Below are positions 7,946-15,821 of a DNA stretch of 19,816 bases, piece by piece. The stretch lies in NCBI GenBank assembly GCA_017643965.1, contig JAEPMM010000013.1, positions 1-19,816 of the forward strand. The letters run 5' to 3'. Positions within the stretch are counted from its first letter, which is position 1. Every line of letters starts with the position of its first letter. A program made the position numbers and the translations under genes. The notes below the pieces were generated by a model. It saw nothing but the letters and a program-made list of their open reading frames with translations, ran no database searches and was not told the origin of the DNA. This stretch comes from Marinobacter sp. (lineage in GTDB: Bacteria; Pseudomonadota; Gammaproteobacteria; Pseudomonadales; Oleiphilaceae).

Positions 7946-9041
7946 ATGGAAATTAATCCCATTGTGACGAAGATTAAAGACCTTCGTGAGCGCACTGAAG
8001 CGCTCAGGGGGTATCTTTGACTACGATCAGCGCAGTGAACGACTGGTCGAAGTAGAGCGGGAACTGGAAATGCCCAAGGTCTGGGACGATCCCGAGCGTG
8101 CCCAGGCCCTGGGCAAGGAGCGTTCAGACCTTGAACTGATCGTGCGCACCATCGACAACCTCACCTCCGGTCTCGAAGACGCCGAAGGGCTGCTGGAAAT
8201 CGCCGCCGAGGAAGAGGACGAGGGCACCGTCGCTGAAATCGAAGCCGACCTGGAAAGCCTCGACAAGGACCTGGAAAAGCTCGAGTTCCGCCGCATGTTC
8301 TCTGGCGAAATGGACGCCAACAACGCCTACCTGGACATCCAGGCCGGCTCCGGCGGCACCGAAGCCCAGGACTGGGGCAACATGCTGCTGCGCATGTACC
8401 TGCGCTGGGCAGAGCGTCGCGGATTCAAGGCCGAAATTGTCGAATTGCAGGAAGGGGAAGTGGCCGGTATCAAGAGTGCCACGGTCCACATACAGGGCGA
8501 CTACGCCTACGGCTGGCTGCGGACCGAAACCGGTGTTCACCGTCTGGTACGCAAGTCTCCGTTCGATTCCGGCAACCGCCGCCACACCTCGTTCTCATCG
8601 GTCTTTGTTTCGCCGGAAGTGGACGACAGCTTCGAAATCGAAATCAACCCGTCCGACCTGCGGGTGGATGTCTACCGGGCCTCCGGCGCCGGTGGTCAGC
8701 ACGTTAACCGGACCGAGTCCGCCGTGCGTCTGACCCACAACCCCACGGGAATCGTGGTGGCCTGTCAGGCTGGCAGAAGCCAGCACCAGAACAAAGACCA
8801 GGCCATGAAGCAGCTGAAAGCCAAGCTGTTTGAGCGCGAGATGCAGGAACGCAATGCGGAGAAACAGAAAGCCGAGGACGCCAAGGCCGATATCGGATGG
8901 GGCAGCCAGATTCGTTCCTACGTGCTGGACGACAGCCGCATCAAGGACTTGCGCACCAAGGTGGAGACCAGCAATACCCAGTCGGTGCTGGATGGTGACA
9001 TCGACAAGTTCATCGAAGCCAGCCTGAAGATGGCGCTGTAA
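7946..9041 (+). CDS. prfB: Peptide chain release factor 2 (programmed +1 frameshift)
   Basis: RF2 ends translation at UGA and UAA. Translation begins at ATG 7946 with MEINPIVTKIKDLRERTEAL and meets an in-frame TGA at 8018-8020 after 24 codons. A +1 shift at CTT TGA C moves reading to GAC at 8019 and continues for 340 codons, giving 364 residues against 365 in E. coli. The long frame carries the RF2 hallmarks: GSGGTEAQDW, the stop-codon-recognition segment with SPFDS, and the catalytic GAGGQHVN loop (nucleotides 8686-8709). A GTG at 7986 in the downstream frame is not the real start. TAAGGG lies just upstream of the ATG. lysS follows 54 bases later, as in E. coli and Pseudomonas. Confidence 0.97.
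8003..8021 (+). promoter_or_regulatory. RF2 programmed frameshift signal
   Basis: The stretch CTC AGG GGG TAT CTT TGA C matches the E. coli prfB recoding site almost base for base. AGGGGG (8006-8011) acts as an internal Shine-Dalgarno sequence 3 bases before the slippery CTT (8015-8017), and UGA followed by C is a poor stop context. Low RF2 lets ribosomes shift +1 and make more RF2, an autoregulatory loop established in E. coli. Confidence 0.96.
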
Positions 9042-9095
9042 CCTGGCGTCTTCGCCACGCTAACCCGGACCATTCGCGATTTTTAGTGAGCCAAC

Positions 9096-10628
9096 ATGAC
9101 TGAACAAACTCAGAACGCACTGCACGAGGACAACAAGCTCATTGCCGAGCGTCGCGCCAAGCTGTCAGAGATGCGCGAGCAGGGCAATGCCTTCACCAAC
9201 GACTTCCGTCGCGACGCCACCGCTGCCGAGCTGCAGGCCAAATACGGTGACAAAAGCAAGGAAGAGCTTGAGTCCCTCGGCATCACCGTGGCCATTGCCG
9301 GCCGCATGATGCTCGATCGCAAAGCGTTCAAGGTGGTTCAGGACATGACCGGCCGCATTCAGATCTACGCGCCGAAAGAGGTCCAGAAAGACACCAAGCA
9401 TTGGGATCTGGGCGATATCGTTGGCGTACGCGGCATCCTGTGCAAGTCCGGAAAGGGCGATCTGTACGTGAGCATGGACGAGTACACCCTGCTCACCAAA
9501 TCCCTGCGCCCGCTGCCGGAAAAGCACAAGGGCCTGACCGATACCGAAGCCCGTTACCGTCATCGCTACGTCGATCTGATGGTCAACGAGGACAGCCGCC
9601 GGGTGTTCTACGCCCGTTCGAAAATCATCAACGTGATGCGCCAGTACTTCACCGAACGGGACTTCATGGAAGTGGAAACCCCGATGTTGCAGGTGATCCC
9701 CGGTGGCGCGACGGCAAGACCCTTCGTGACCCATCACAACGCCCTGGGCATCGACATGTACCTGCGGATTGCGCCAGAGCTGTTCCTCAAGCGCCTGGTG
9801 GTGGGTGGTTTTGAGCGGGTGTTCGAGATCAACCGCAACTTCCGTAACGAAGGGCTCTCCACCCGTCACAATCCGGAATTCACCATGGTGGAGTTCTATC
9901 AGGCGTACGCAGACTACAACGACCTGATGGACCTGACCGAAGATATGCTGCGCACCATCGCCCAGAAAGTTCTGGGCACCACCACCGTGGTCAACACCCG
10001 CACCCTCAAGGACGGCGAAGAAGAGACCATCGAGTACGATTTCGGCAAGCCATTCGAGCGCCTGACCGTGGTCGACGCCATCCTGCGTCACAACCCGGAC
10101 GTGACGGCGGAACAGATTGCAGATGAAGCAGGCGCACGCCAGGTGGCGAAAGACCTGGGCATTCACATCAAGAATGGCTGGGGCCTGGGCAAGGTGCAGA
10201 TCGAGATCTTCGAGGCCACGGCGGAGCATCGTCTGATGCAGCCGACCTTCATCACCGATTACCCGAAAGAAGTGTCGCCGCTGGCCCGCTGCAAGGACAA
10301 CGATCCGTTCGTCACCGAGCGTTTTGAATTCTTTGTGGGTGGACGCGAGATTGCCAATGGCTTCTCGGAGCTCAACGACGCCGAAGATCAGGCCGAACGC
10401 TTCCAGGCCCAGGTGGCCGAGAAAGACGCCGGCGACGACGAGGCCATGTTCTACGACGAAGACTATGTCATGGCGCTGGAATATGGCCTGCCGCCCACCG
10501 CCGGTGAAGGCATTGGCATCGACCGCCTGGCCATGCTGCTGACCAACTCCCAGTCCATTCGCGACGTCATCCTGTTCCCGGCCATGCGCCCGGAACACAA
10601 GGCCGACGCCCGCAAAGACGAGGGCTGA
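9096..10628 (+). CDS. lysS: Lysyl-tRNA synthetase, class II
   Basis: This enzyme charges tRNA-Lys with lysine in the cytoplasm. The 510-residue product has an N-terminal OB-fold anticodon-binding domain (about 60-150) and a class II catalytic core. Motif 2 is FRNEGLSTRHNPEFTMVEFY starting at Phe249, and motif 3 is GIGIDRLAML at about 474-483, with the preceding GEG. The family blocks RYRHRYVDL and VETPMLQVIPGGATARPF are intact. A small TGGCG/CGCCA hairpin (9044-9057) lies in the 54-base gap after prfB, with no T tract. The ribosome-binding site is weak. prfB-lysS is a conserved pair; here ung follows at once. Confidence 0.97.
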   Translation: MTEQTQNALHEDNKLIAERRAKLSEMREQGNAFTNDFRRDATAAELQAKYGDKSKEELESLGITVAIAGRMMLDRKAFKVVQDMTGRIQIYAPKEVQKDTKHWDLGDIVGVRGILCKSGKGDLYVSMDEYTLLTKSLRPLPEKHKGLTDTEARYRHRYVDLMVNEDSRRVFYARSKIINVMRQYFTERDFMEVETPMLQVIPGGATARPFVTHHNALGIDMYLRIAPELFLKRLVVGGFERVFEINRNFRNEGLSTRHNPEFTMVEFYQAYADYNDLMDLTEDMLRTIAQKVLGTTTVVNTRTLKDGEEETIEYDFGKPFERLTVVDAILRHNPDVTAEQIADEAGARQVAKDLGIHIKNGWGLGKVQIEIFEATAEHRLMQPTFITDYPKEVSPLARCKDNDPFVTERFEFFVGGREIANGFSELNDAEDQAERFQAQVAEKDAGDDEAMFYDEDYVMALEYGLPPTAGEGIGIDRLAMLLTNSQSIRDVILFPAMRPEHKADARKDEG

Positions 10629-10631
10629 GCC

Positions 10632-11372
10632 ATGGCCCCGGTTGAGGTACTGGCCAGTCAGCTCAGGCCCGACCGCGGCTGGAGCGAGCATCTCGAAGCG
10701 GAGTTTCGCCAGCCCTACATGCAGGCGCTGGCGGAGTTCCTGGCCGCCGAGGAACAGGCCGGTAAAACCCTGTTCCCGGCCAGCCACCACTGTTTCAATG
10801 CCCTCAACAGCACCCCGCTGGAGCAGGTGCGGGTAGTGATCCTGGGACAGGACCCCTACCACGGCCCCGGTCAGGCCCACGGCCTGTGTTTCTCCGTCCG
10901 CCCGGACGTCCCGCCGCCGCCGTCTCTGGTCAATATCTTCAAGGAAATTCGCGAGGATCTGGGCATCGAGCCGCCGGACCACGGCTGCCTGCAACCCTGG
11001 GCAGAGCAGGGCGTGTTGCTGCTCAACAGCGTGCTGACCGTAGTGCAGGGCCAGGCCGGTGCCCATCAGGGCAGAGGCTGGGAAACGTTTACCGACAGGG
11101 TGATTGAAACCGTCAACCGGGAACGGCAGGGCGTGGTGTTTCTGCTCTGGGGCAGCTACGCCAAAAAGAAAGGCCAGCACATCGACCGTAGCCGTCATCA
11201 CGTGCTCGATGGACCCCACCCGTCGCCCTTGAGTGCCTACCGTGGGTTCTTCGGCTGCAAGCATTTTTCTCAGGCCAATGACTGGCTCAGGCAAGAGGGG
11301 CTGGAGCCTGTAGACTGGTCACTTCCAACCCGGTCTGAGTTATTCGGGCGCTATAAACGCACGTCACCGTAG
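10632..11372 (+). CDS. ung: Uracil-DNA glycosylase, family 1
   Basis: Ung removes uracil from DNA and starts base-excision repair. The 246-residue product carries motif A GQDPYHGPGQAHGL with the catalytic Asp74, and motif B HPSPLSAYRGFFGCKHF with His196. The Phe and Asn positions for uracil stacking and recognition (FSVR and LLLNSVLTV) are also present. It is somewhat longer than the 229-residue E. coli enzyme at both ends. The ATG comes 3 bases after the lysS stop, so it is probably coupled to lysS. It faces the minus-strand HDOD gene across a gap that holds a structured repeat. Confidence 0.97.
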   Translation: MAPVEVLASQLRPDRGWSEHLEAEFRQPYMQALAEFLAAEEQAGKTLFPASHHCFNALNSTPLEQVRVVILGQDPYHGPGQAHGLCFSVRPDVPPPPSLVNIFKEIREDLGIEPPDHGCLQPWAEQGVLLLNSVLTVVQGQAGAHQGRGWETFTDRVIETVNRERQGVVFLLWGSYAKKKGQHIDRSRHHVLDGPHPSPLSAYRGFFGCKHFSQANDWLRQEGLEPVDWSLPTRSELFGRYKRTSP

Positions 11373-11414
11373 CGCAAGTGTTCAAATGCTATGGCGGTTA
11401 CTGCAGAAGTCAGA

Positions 11415-11518
11415 CCGGTCGCGGTGTCGGGGTATTTTTTCTGACAGGAAAAGGTGTCTGAGCGCAGCGAGTTCTTTTCCCGAAGACAAAATGCCCCGGC
11501 TCCGGGACCAGCCACCGA
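11415..11518 (+). repeat. Structured intergenic repeat, copy 2
   Basis: The 35-base core at 11450-11484 is identical to 7765-7799 of copy 1. The arms 11422-11442 and 11484-11504 form a 21-position stem with two mismatches (11439/11487 and 11425/11501) and two G-T wobbles. An inner stem GGAAAAG/CTTTTCC (11447-11453 with 11474-11480) is perfect. The arms differ from copy 1 in many bases yet stay self-complementary. It sits between convergent ung and the HDOD gene. The left arm contains six T, and on the minus strand CCCGG-AG-CCGGG precedes ATTTTG, so a role in ending transcription is possible. Confidence 0.8.
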
Positions 11519-11555
11519 GTTAAGCCCACTCCAGAGTAAAGCAAAGCACCACGAG

Positions 11556-12389
11556 CTACTTAAGCAACGCCATAGCCGCTTCCATCTGGGCGTTCAGATC
11601 CTCTTCCTCATTCATGTTGGTGTCCGGATCAATACCCAGCCGCCCGAACGCCGTCACGGTATGCCAATCCATCTCCGTCCACGGATGCGCCGAACCGGCT
11701 ACCAGCTGCAGGTTGGCCACCATCACCAGGTCAGCGAAATCCGCGGCCGGCACTTCACGCTGGAAACTGGCGTACTCCAGCGGCACGTTCTGGAGCTCCT
11801 TCGGGAAATCCCATTTCTTCAGGATGGCCGCGCCCAGTCGCGGGTGCAGCTCATCAATCACGTTGTCCAGCATGATGCTGCTGATCTGAATGTCCTGATC
11901 CTCCACATAGCGCAGGATCGGCAACACGCCGATCAGGTGAACCAGACCGGCGAGCGTGGCCTGATCGGGTTTCAGCCGGGTGTAATGCTGGGCCAGCACA
12001 TGGCACACGCCGGCCACTTCCGTGCTGGTCTGCCAGGTGGCCCGCAGGCGCTTGTCGATCATGTCAGAGGTGGCCTGGAACATCTGCTCCATCGCCAGTC
12101 CCATGGCCAGGTTGCTGGTGTAGGCCATGCCCAGCCGGCTCACCGCCATATTGAGGTTTTCAATCGCGCGGCTGCCGCGGAACAGGGGGCTGTTGCACAC
12201 GCGAATGATGCGGGCCGAGAGTGCGGTATCGTTACTGATCACTTTGACCAGATCCATAATCGCCGAGTCCTCGGACTCAGCGATCTCCCGCACCTGCAGG
12301 GCAACCTCAGGCAGCGTGGGAAGCACCAGCTTGTCGTTGTCGATCGCACTGATCAGATCATTCTTGATGGTTTCAACAATATTCGACAT
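11556..12389 (-). CDS. HDOD-domain protein
   Basis: The 277-residue product looks like an HDOD protein, a family of HD-related domains mostly implicated in signalling and regulation rather than catalysis. Visible family features are LPTLPEVALQVREIAE near the N-terminus (about 23-38), SNDTALSARIIRVCNSPLF (about 52-70), and ELHPRLGAAILKKWDFP (about 180-196). The HD signature is degenerate: GLVHLIG at 148-154 has Leu where the metal-binding Asp would be, so phosphohydrolase activity is unlikely. No output domain is attached, and the last 30 or so residues are acidic. It lies downstream of ygfZ on the same strand after a 117-base AT-rich gap. I cannot assign a specific function. Confidence 0.85.
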   Translation of the reverse strand: MSNIVETIKNDLISAIDNDKLVLPTLPEVALQVREIAESEDSAIMDLVKVISNDTALSARIIRVCNSPLFRGSRAIENLNMAVSRLGMAYTSNLAMGLAMEQMFQATSDMIDKRLRATWQTSTEVAGVCHVLAQHYTRLKPDQATLAGLVHLIGVLPILRYVEDQDIQISSIMLDNVIDELHPRLGAAILKKWDFPKELQNVPLEYASFQREVPAADFADLVMVANLQLVAGSAHPWTEMDWHTVTAFGRLGIDPDTNMNEEEDLNAQMEAAMALLK

Positions 12390-12472
12390 GGTCAGTTGAG
12401 GTCCGTCGTTTGGAATCCAGCTGTCCGTCCGGTGGCCGGGCGGGCAAGAAAATAGTCAGATATATGAAGTAC

Positions 12473-12505
12473 TTTATAGCAAAAACCCGACCGCTTGCCT
12501 GTCAA
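12473..12505 (-). promoter_or_regulatory. Possible promoter elements for the HDOD gene
   Basis: On the minus strand a consensus TTGACA (12505-12500) and a TATAAA (12478-12473) lie in the AT-rich gap before the HDOD gene. They are 21 bases apart, longer than the usual 16-18, so they may not work together. No convincing terminator follows ygfZ, so read-through from ygfZ is also possible. Confidence 0.3.
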
Positions 12506-12506
12506 C

Positions 12507-13505
12507 TTATGTATCTGATTTGTTTGCGGCGCTCTGCTCCGGTACCGGGTAGGGCAGCCCGAGACGGTGCAGCGAAGGCCCTGAGACGGAGTCCAGTCGA
12601 AGGGCCTCTTCGGCGGCATCGTGGCGAACCACCGCAAGACATTGCACGGAGTCATCTGCAAGAACCACGCTGCTAATCACTTCGCCCACCGATTTGCCGT
12701 CAGCAAGGACAGCCGTTCCGGGCGCGGGTGCGGTTGCCAGGCCTTCGGCTGAAAAACGGAACAGACTTTTCTTCAACTGACCGAGAAAGTGCATGCGGGC
12801 AATGACCTCCTGCCCGGTGTAACAGCCCTTCTTGAAGTGAACACCGCCCACGTGTTGCCAGTTGAGCATCTGCGGCACATAGGCTTCCAGGGTGTCCGGG
12901 GTCAACGTGGCGATGCCGGCGGCAATTTCAGCGGCGCGCCAGTTGACGGGCGAGGTCTGCTGCTCGGTGGACAGCACTCGGGCCTGGGCGGCGGCAGGGT
13001 TACCCAGCTGCCAGAGCTCGTACCGCGGCAGCCCTTCGGCGGTATCTTCGGTGCGGATCAGGTGATCGGTATCAAGCGCCAGGCTGGCACCGGGCTGGTC
13101 CAGTTCGCTGATCCGGTCCGGGCAGAGCTGCTCGGCGAGCCCGTGCCCCATAATGCCAAGAATGCGGGCGTCGTCGAGCACCAGCATCTCGGTGCCACGG
13201 AACAGCATCAGATACTTGCGCAGCTGGGTGCTGATGGTGTCGATGAGAACGTCCGGTACTGCCATCAGGACGTCGTCGCCGTCACGCACCAGCCTGGTCA
13301 GGCAGTAGGCCCGGCCTTTCGGGGTGCAGGCCGCAGCGCGGGGGGAGAAGGTCGCCGTGACGTCCGCCAGATTCTGGCTGAACTGTCCCTGCAGGAACTT
13401 GTCGGTGCCGGGGCCGGAGATGCGGATCAGACGTTGATCGTCCGCAACGGCCCAGGCCGAGGCGGGCAGCGGTTGGCTGGCGACCTGGCTGGTTGAGTCT
13501 GTCAT
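12507..13505 (-). CDS. ygfZ: tRNA-modifying protein YgfZ (GcvT-like, folate-dependent)
   Basis: YgfZ supports certain iron-sulfur enzymes and tRNA thiomethylation in a folate-dependent way; it resembles the aminomethyltransferase GcvT. The 332-residue product has the family signature KGCYTGQEV with Cys228, the same residue number as the essential cysteine of E. coli YgfZ. FLQGQFSQNL appears near the N-terminus. I chose the ATG at 13505 (MTDSTSQVAS) because GGGAG lies about 6 bases upstream. The frame stays open to 13568, but those 21 residues are not family-like. It is the last gene of nadB-sdhE-ygfX-ygfZ, in the same order as in Pseudomonas. Confidence 0.93.
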   Translation of the reverse strand: MTDSTSQVASQPLPASAWAVADDQRLIRISGPGTDKFLQGQFSQNLADVTATFSPRAAACTPKGRAYCLTRLVRDGDDVLMAVPDVLIDTISTQLRKYLMLFRGTEMLVLDDARILGIMGHGLAEQLCPDRISELDQPGASLALDTDHLIRTEDTAEGLPRYELWQLGNPAAAQARVLSTEQQTSPVNWRAAEIAAGIATLTPDTLEAYVPQMLNWQHVGGVHFKKGCYTGQEVIARMHFLGQLKKSLFRFSAEGLATAPAPGTAVLADGKSVGEVISSVVLADDSVQCLAVVRHDAAEEALRLDSVSGPSLHRLGLPYPVPEQSAANKSDT

Positions 13506-13519
13506 GAAACACTCCCGGT

Positions 13520-13870
13520 TCAGATGGTGCTGGCGGGTATACGCCTGGTCTGGCCCAGCCGCAGCCACATCCGCAGACGACGGAAGTCGTCGCTGGCGAC
13601 ATTGCGGAAGCGGGGGCCGAAATCGACCAGAACCACCAGATGTGACTGGGATCTGGCGTCCCGAGTGCGAATTTTCAAGAGGGTGAGGTGCCTGCCGATG
13701 CGACTTTCATCGGCCACGGATACCGGCTCTGGCTCTCCGGCGCGGATGCCGGCATATAACTGACCCTGTTCGACCATCAGCCGGGTCACCCCATTAAAGG
13801 CGAACAGGACCCGTGAGAGCCAGGGTCTGGCACTTTCGGGCCGGAGGTGCAGATCAATCCGGCTGGACAC
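13520..13870 (-). CDS. YgfX/CptA-like protein lacking the usual membrane hairpin
   Basis: This 116-residue frame starts at GTG 13870, overlaps the end of sdhE by 17 bases and stops 14 bases before ygfZ. Position next to sdhE and the C-terminal pattern SDDFRRLRMWLRLG suggest the YgfX/CptA family (an inner-membrane partner of SdhE; the E. coli copy has been linked to cell division proteins and a toxin role). The N-terminus MSSRIDLHLRP also fits. Family members normally carry two membrane helices after such a start. Here residues 12-40 (PESARPWLSRVLFAFNGVTR and on) contain no long hydrophobic stretch. It may be a deleted or diverged soluble version. The frame is intact, so I call it a gene with uncertain function. 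Confidence 0.65.
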   Translation of the reverse strand: MSSRIDLHLRPESARPWLSRVLFAFNGVTRLMVEQGQLYAGIRAGEPEPVSVADESRIGRHLTLLKIRTRDARSQSHLVVLVDFGPRFRNVASDDFRRLRMWLRLGQTRRIPASTI

Positions 13871-14108
13871 GATTGACGATCATATCCACGATGCGCTGAA
13901 GATCCGGGTCTTCAGGGCGGCTGCGTTGCATGAACCATTCGAACATGTCGGTGTCTTCGCAGGTCAGCAGCTTTTCATAGCGAGCCTGGTCGTCCGCGGG
14001 CAGATCGCGATAGACCTCCTCCACGAAGGGAACCAGCAGCACGTCCAGTTCCAGCATTCCGCGACGGCTGTGCCACCACAGGCGTTTGTACTCGGTGTTT
14101 TCAGACAT
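13854..14108 (-). CDS. sdhE: FAD assembly factor SdhE
   Basis: SdhE helps attach FAD covalently to succinate dehydrogenase SdhA. The 84-residue product is the expected size (88 in E. coli). It carries the hallmark RGxxE motif as RRGMLELD (Arg16, Gly17, Glu20), followed by a helical body with FVEEVY and DMFEWFM. I chose the ATG at 14108 (MSENTEYKRLWWHS), which gives the family-like start; an upstream in-frame GTG at 14141 would add 11 residues. It lies 45 bases after nadB on the minus strand, and its end overlaps the ygfX-like gene by 17 bases, so the two are probably translationally coupled. Confidence 0.95.
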   Translation of the reverse strand: MSENTEYKRLWWHSRRGMLELDVLLVPFVEEVYRDLPADDQARYEKLLTCEDTDMFEWFMQRSRPEDPDLQRIVDMIVNRVQPD

Positions 14109-14153
14109 TCGGTTTCTCGTTTCAGTCGACGATTGTGACACGGATCGGCTGTG

Positions 14154-15779
14154 TCAGGGTGATAGCGTTCTGTAGGTTGTGGGGAACAGCACCGTGTCCT
14201 GGGGCTCATTCTGCAAACCGGGGTAGTCGAGTGTGTAGTGGAGCCCACGACTTTCCCTGCGTTGGAGAGCGGAGCAAATGATCAGGTCCGATACCGTCAC
14301 CAGGTTGCGGAGTTCGAGGAGGTCATTGGTGACCCGGTAGTTGCTGTAGAACTCGCCGATCTCCCGCGACAGCAGGTCCACCCGGTGTTTGGCCCGCTGC
14401 AGGCGCTTGGTGGTGCGCACAATACCTACGTAATCCCACATGAAATGGCGCAGTTCGTCCCAGTTGTGGGAGATTACCACGTCTTCGTCGGAATCCCGCA
14501 CCTGACTTTCGTCCCAGTCCGGCACGGGGGGCGGAGGGGGAATGTCAGCTTCGCGGCGGGCAATGTCTGCGGCGGCTGCCTGGCCGTACACCAGGCACTC
14601 CAGCAGGGAGTTGCTGGCCATGCGATTGGCGCCATGTAGACCGGTGAACGCCGCTTCCCCCACCGCATACAACTGATTGATGTCGGTGCGGGCCCGTTCG
14701 TCACTGACGATGCCACCGCAGGTATAGTGTGCGGCCGGAACCACGGGAATCGGTTCGCGGGTGACGTCAATGCCGAATTCCAGGCACTTCTCGTAGATGG
14801 TCGGGAAGTGATGCTTGATGAAGTCGGCGGGTTTGTGGCTGATGTCCAGGTACAGGTGGTCCGCACCCAGGCGTTTCATTTCATGGTCAATGGCGCGGGC
14901 CACGATGTCCCGCGGCGCCAGTTCGCCGCGTTTGTCGAACCGGTCCATGAAGCGGGTGCCGTCGGGCAGCTTCAGAACCCCGCCTTCGCCCCGCACGGCC
15001 TCCGTGATCAGGAACGATTTGGCGTGGGGATGATACAGGCAGGTCGGATGGAACTGGTTGAATTCCATGTTGGCGACCCGGCACCCGGCCCGCCACGCCA
15101 TGGCAATGCCATCACCCGACGCGCCGTCAGGGTTCGTGGTGTACCGGTAGGCCTTGCTGGCGCCCCCGGTGGCGACCACCGTAAAGCGCGCCCGCACCAG
15201 TTCCACGTGGTTGTCTGTCAGATTGAGAATGTAGGCGCCCACACAACGGTTGCCCGGCAACGAGAGCTTGCGGTTGGTGATGAGATCCACCGCGACGCGA
15301 CCGGAAAACAGGGTAATGTTGGTTTTCGCCTGGGCCTGGGCCGCCAGGGTGGTGGACACCGCATGGCCGGTTGCATCCGCGGCGTGAATGATGCGCCGGT
15401 GGCTGTGACCGCCCTCCCGGGTCAGATGGTACTGGGCGTGTTCGTCGCGGGTGAAATCCACCCCGGAATCGATCAGCCAGTTGATGCTTTTCTTGCCGTT
15501 CTCGACGGTGAATCTCACCGCGTCTTCATGGCACAGCCCGGCGCCGGCGTCCAGTGTGTCCCGGATGTGGTTTTCCAGGGAATCCTCATCGTCGAGCACC
15601 GCGGCAATGCCGCCCTGTGCCCACAGCGTAGCACCACTGCTGATGTCGGCCTTGCTGACCACACAGACACTGAGGTGCTCCGGCAGATTGAGGGCAACCG
15701 TCAGGCCGGCAGCGCCGCTGCCGATAATCAGAACATCGAATTCGTGAGACTGTGGCATTGGGTCGTTATCGCGGGCCAT
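14154..15779 (-). CDS. nadB: L-aspartate oxidase
   Basis: NadB is an FAD flavoenzyme that oxidises aspartate to iminoaspartate, the first step of NAD synthesis with NadA. The 541-residue product matches E. coli NadB throughout: dinucleotide-binding GSGAAGL (20-26), LWAQGGIAAV, the active-site HLTREGGHSHRRIIHAADAT segment, EFNQFHPTCLYHP, RGELAPRDIVARAIDHEMKR, and AAHYTCGGI and GLHGANRMASNSLLE further on. The start is either ATG 15779 or, eight residues in, ATG 15758 (MPQSHEFDVLIIG). Neither has a good ribosome-binding site, and the putative promoter favours the inner one. It is the first gene of a minus-strand cluster with sdhE, and diverges from algU. Confidence 0.97.
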   Translation of the reverse strand: MARDNDPMPQSHEFDVLIIGSGAAGLTVALNLPEHLSVCVVSKADISSGATLWAQGGIAAVLDDEDSLENHIRDTLDAGAGLCHEDAVRFTVENGKKSINWLIDSGVDFTRDEHAQYHLTREGGHSHRRIIHAADATGHAVSTTLAAQAQAKTNITLFSGRVAVDLITNRKLSLPGNRCVGAYILNLTDNHVELVRARFTVVATGGASKAYRYTTNPDGASGDGIAMAWRAGCRVANMEFNQFHPTCLYHPHAKSFLITEAVRGEGGVLKLPDGTRFMDRFDKRGELAPRDIVARAIDHEMKRLGADHLYLDISHKPADFIKHHFPTIYEKCLEFGIDVTREPIPVVPAAHYTCGGIVSDERARTDINQLYAVGEAAFTGLHGANRMASNSLLECLVYGQAAAADIARREADIPPPPPVPDWDESQVRDSDEDVVISHNWDELRHFMWDYVGIVRTTKRLQRAKHRVDLLSREIGEFYSNYRVTNDLLELRNLVTVSDLIICSALQRRESRGLHYTLDYPGLQNEPQDTVLFPTTYRTLSP

Positions 15780-15792
15780 AATGTGGACGTGT

Positions 15793-15821
15793 ATTGAACT
15801 AAACTTTACGCTTGCTGTCTA
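15793..15821 (-). promoter_or_regulatory. Possible sigma-70 promoter for nadB
   Basis: On the minus strand, TAGACA (15821-15816) and TTCAAT (15798-15793) are separated by 17 bases, matching -35 and -10 hexamers at 5/6 and 4/6. Transcription would start near 15786. This leaves only a few bases before ATG 15779 but about 28 before ATG 15758. It overlaps the proposed algU promoter on the other strand. Confidence 0.4.

Noticed and set aside
7986..9041. prfB as a simple frame starting at GTG 7986
   Set aside because: The residues before the shift point do not match RF2 in this frame, whereas ATG 7946 plus the frameshift restores the conserved N-terminus and length.
9165..11294. 709-codon open frame on the minus strand across lysS and ung
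   Set aside because: It is antisense to two clear genes with intact motifs, and its composition is shadow-like, with no family resemblance.
13506..13568. Longer ygfZ start with 21 extra residues
   Set aside because: It would overlap the ygfX-like gene, and the ATG at 13505 has a good GGGAG ribosome-binding site.
14727..15797. 356-codon plus-strand frame opposite nadB
   Set aside because: It is antisense to a full-length, motif-complete NadB, and I see no start signal or domain.
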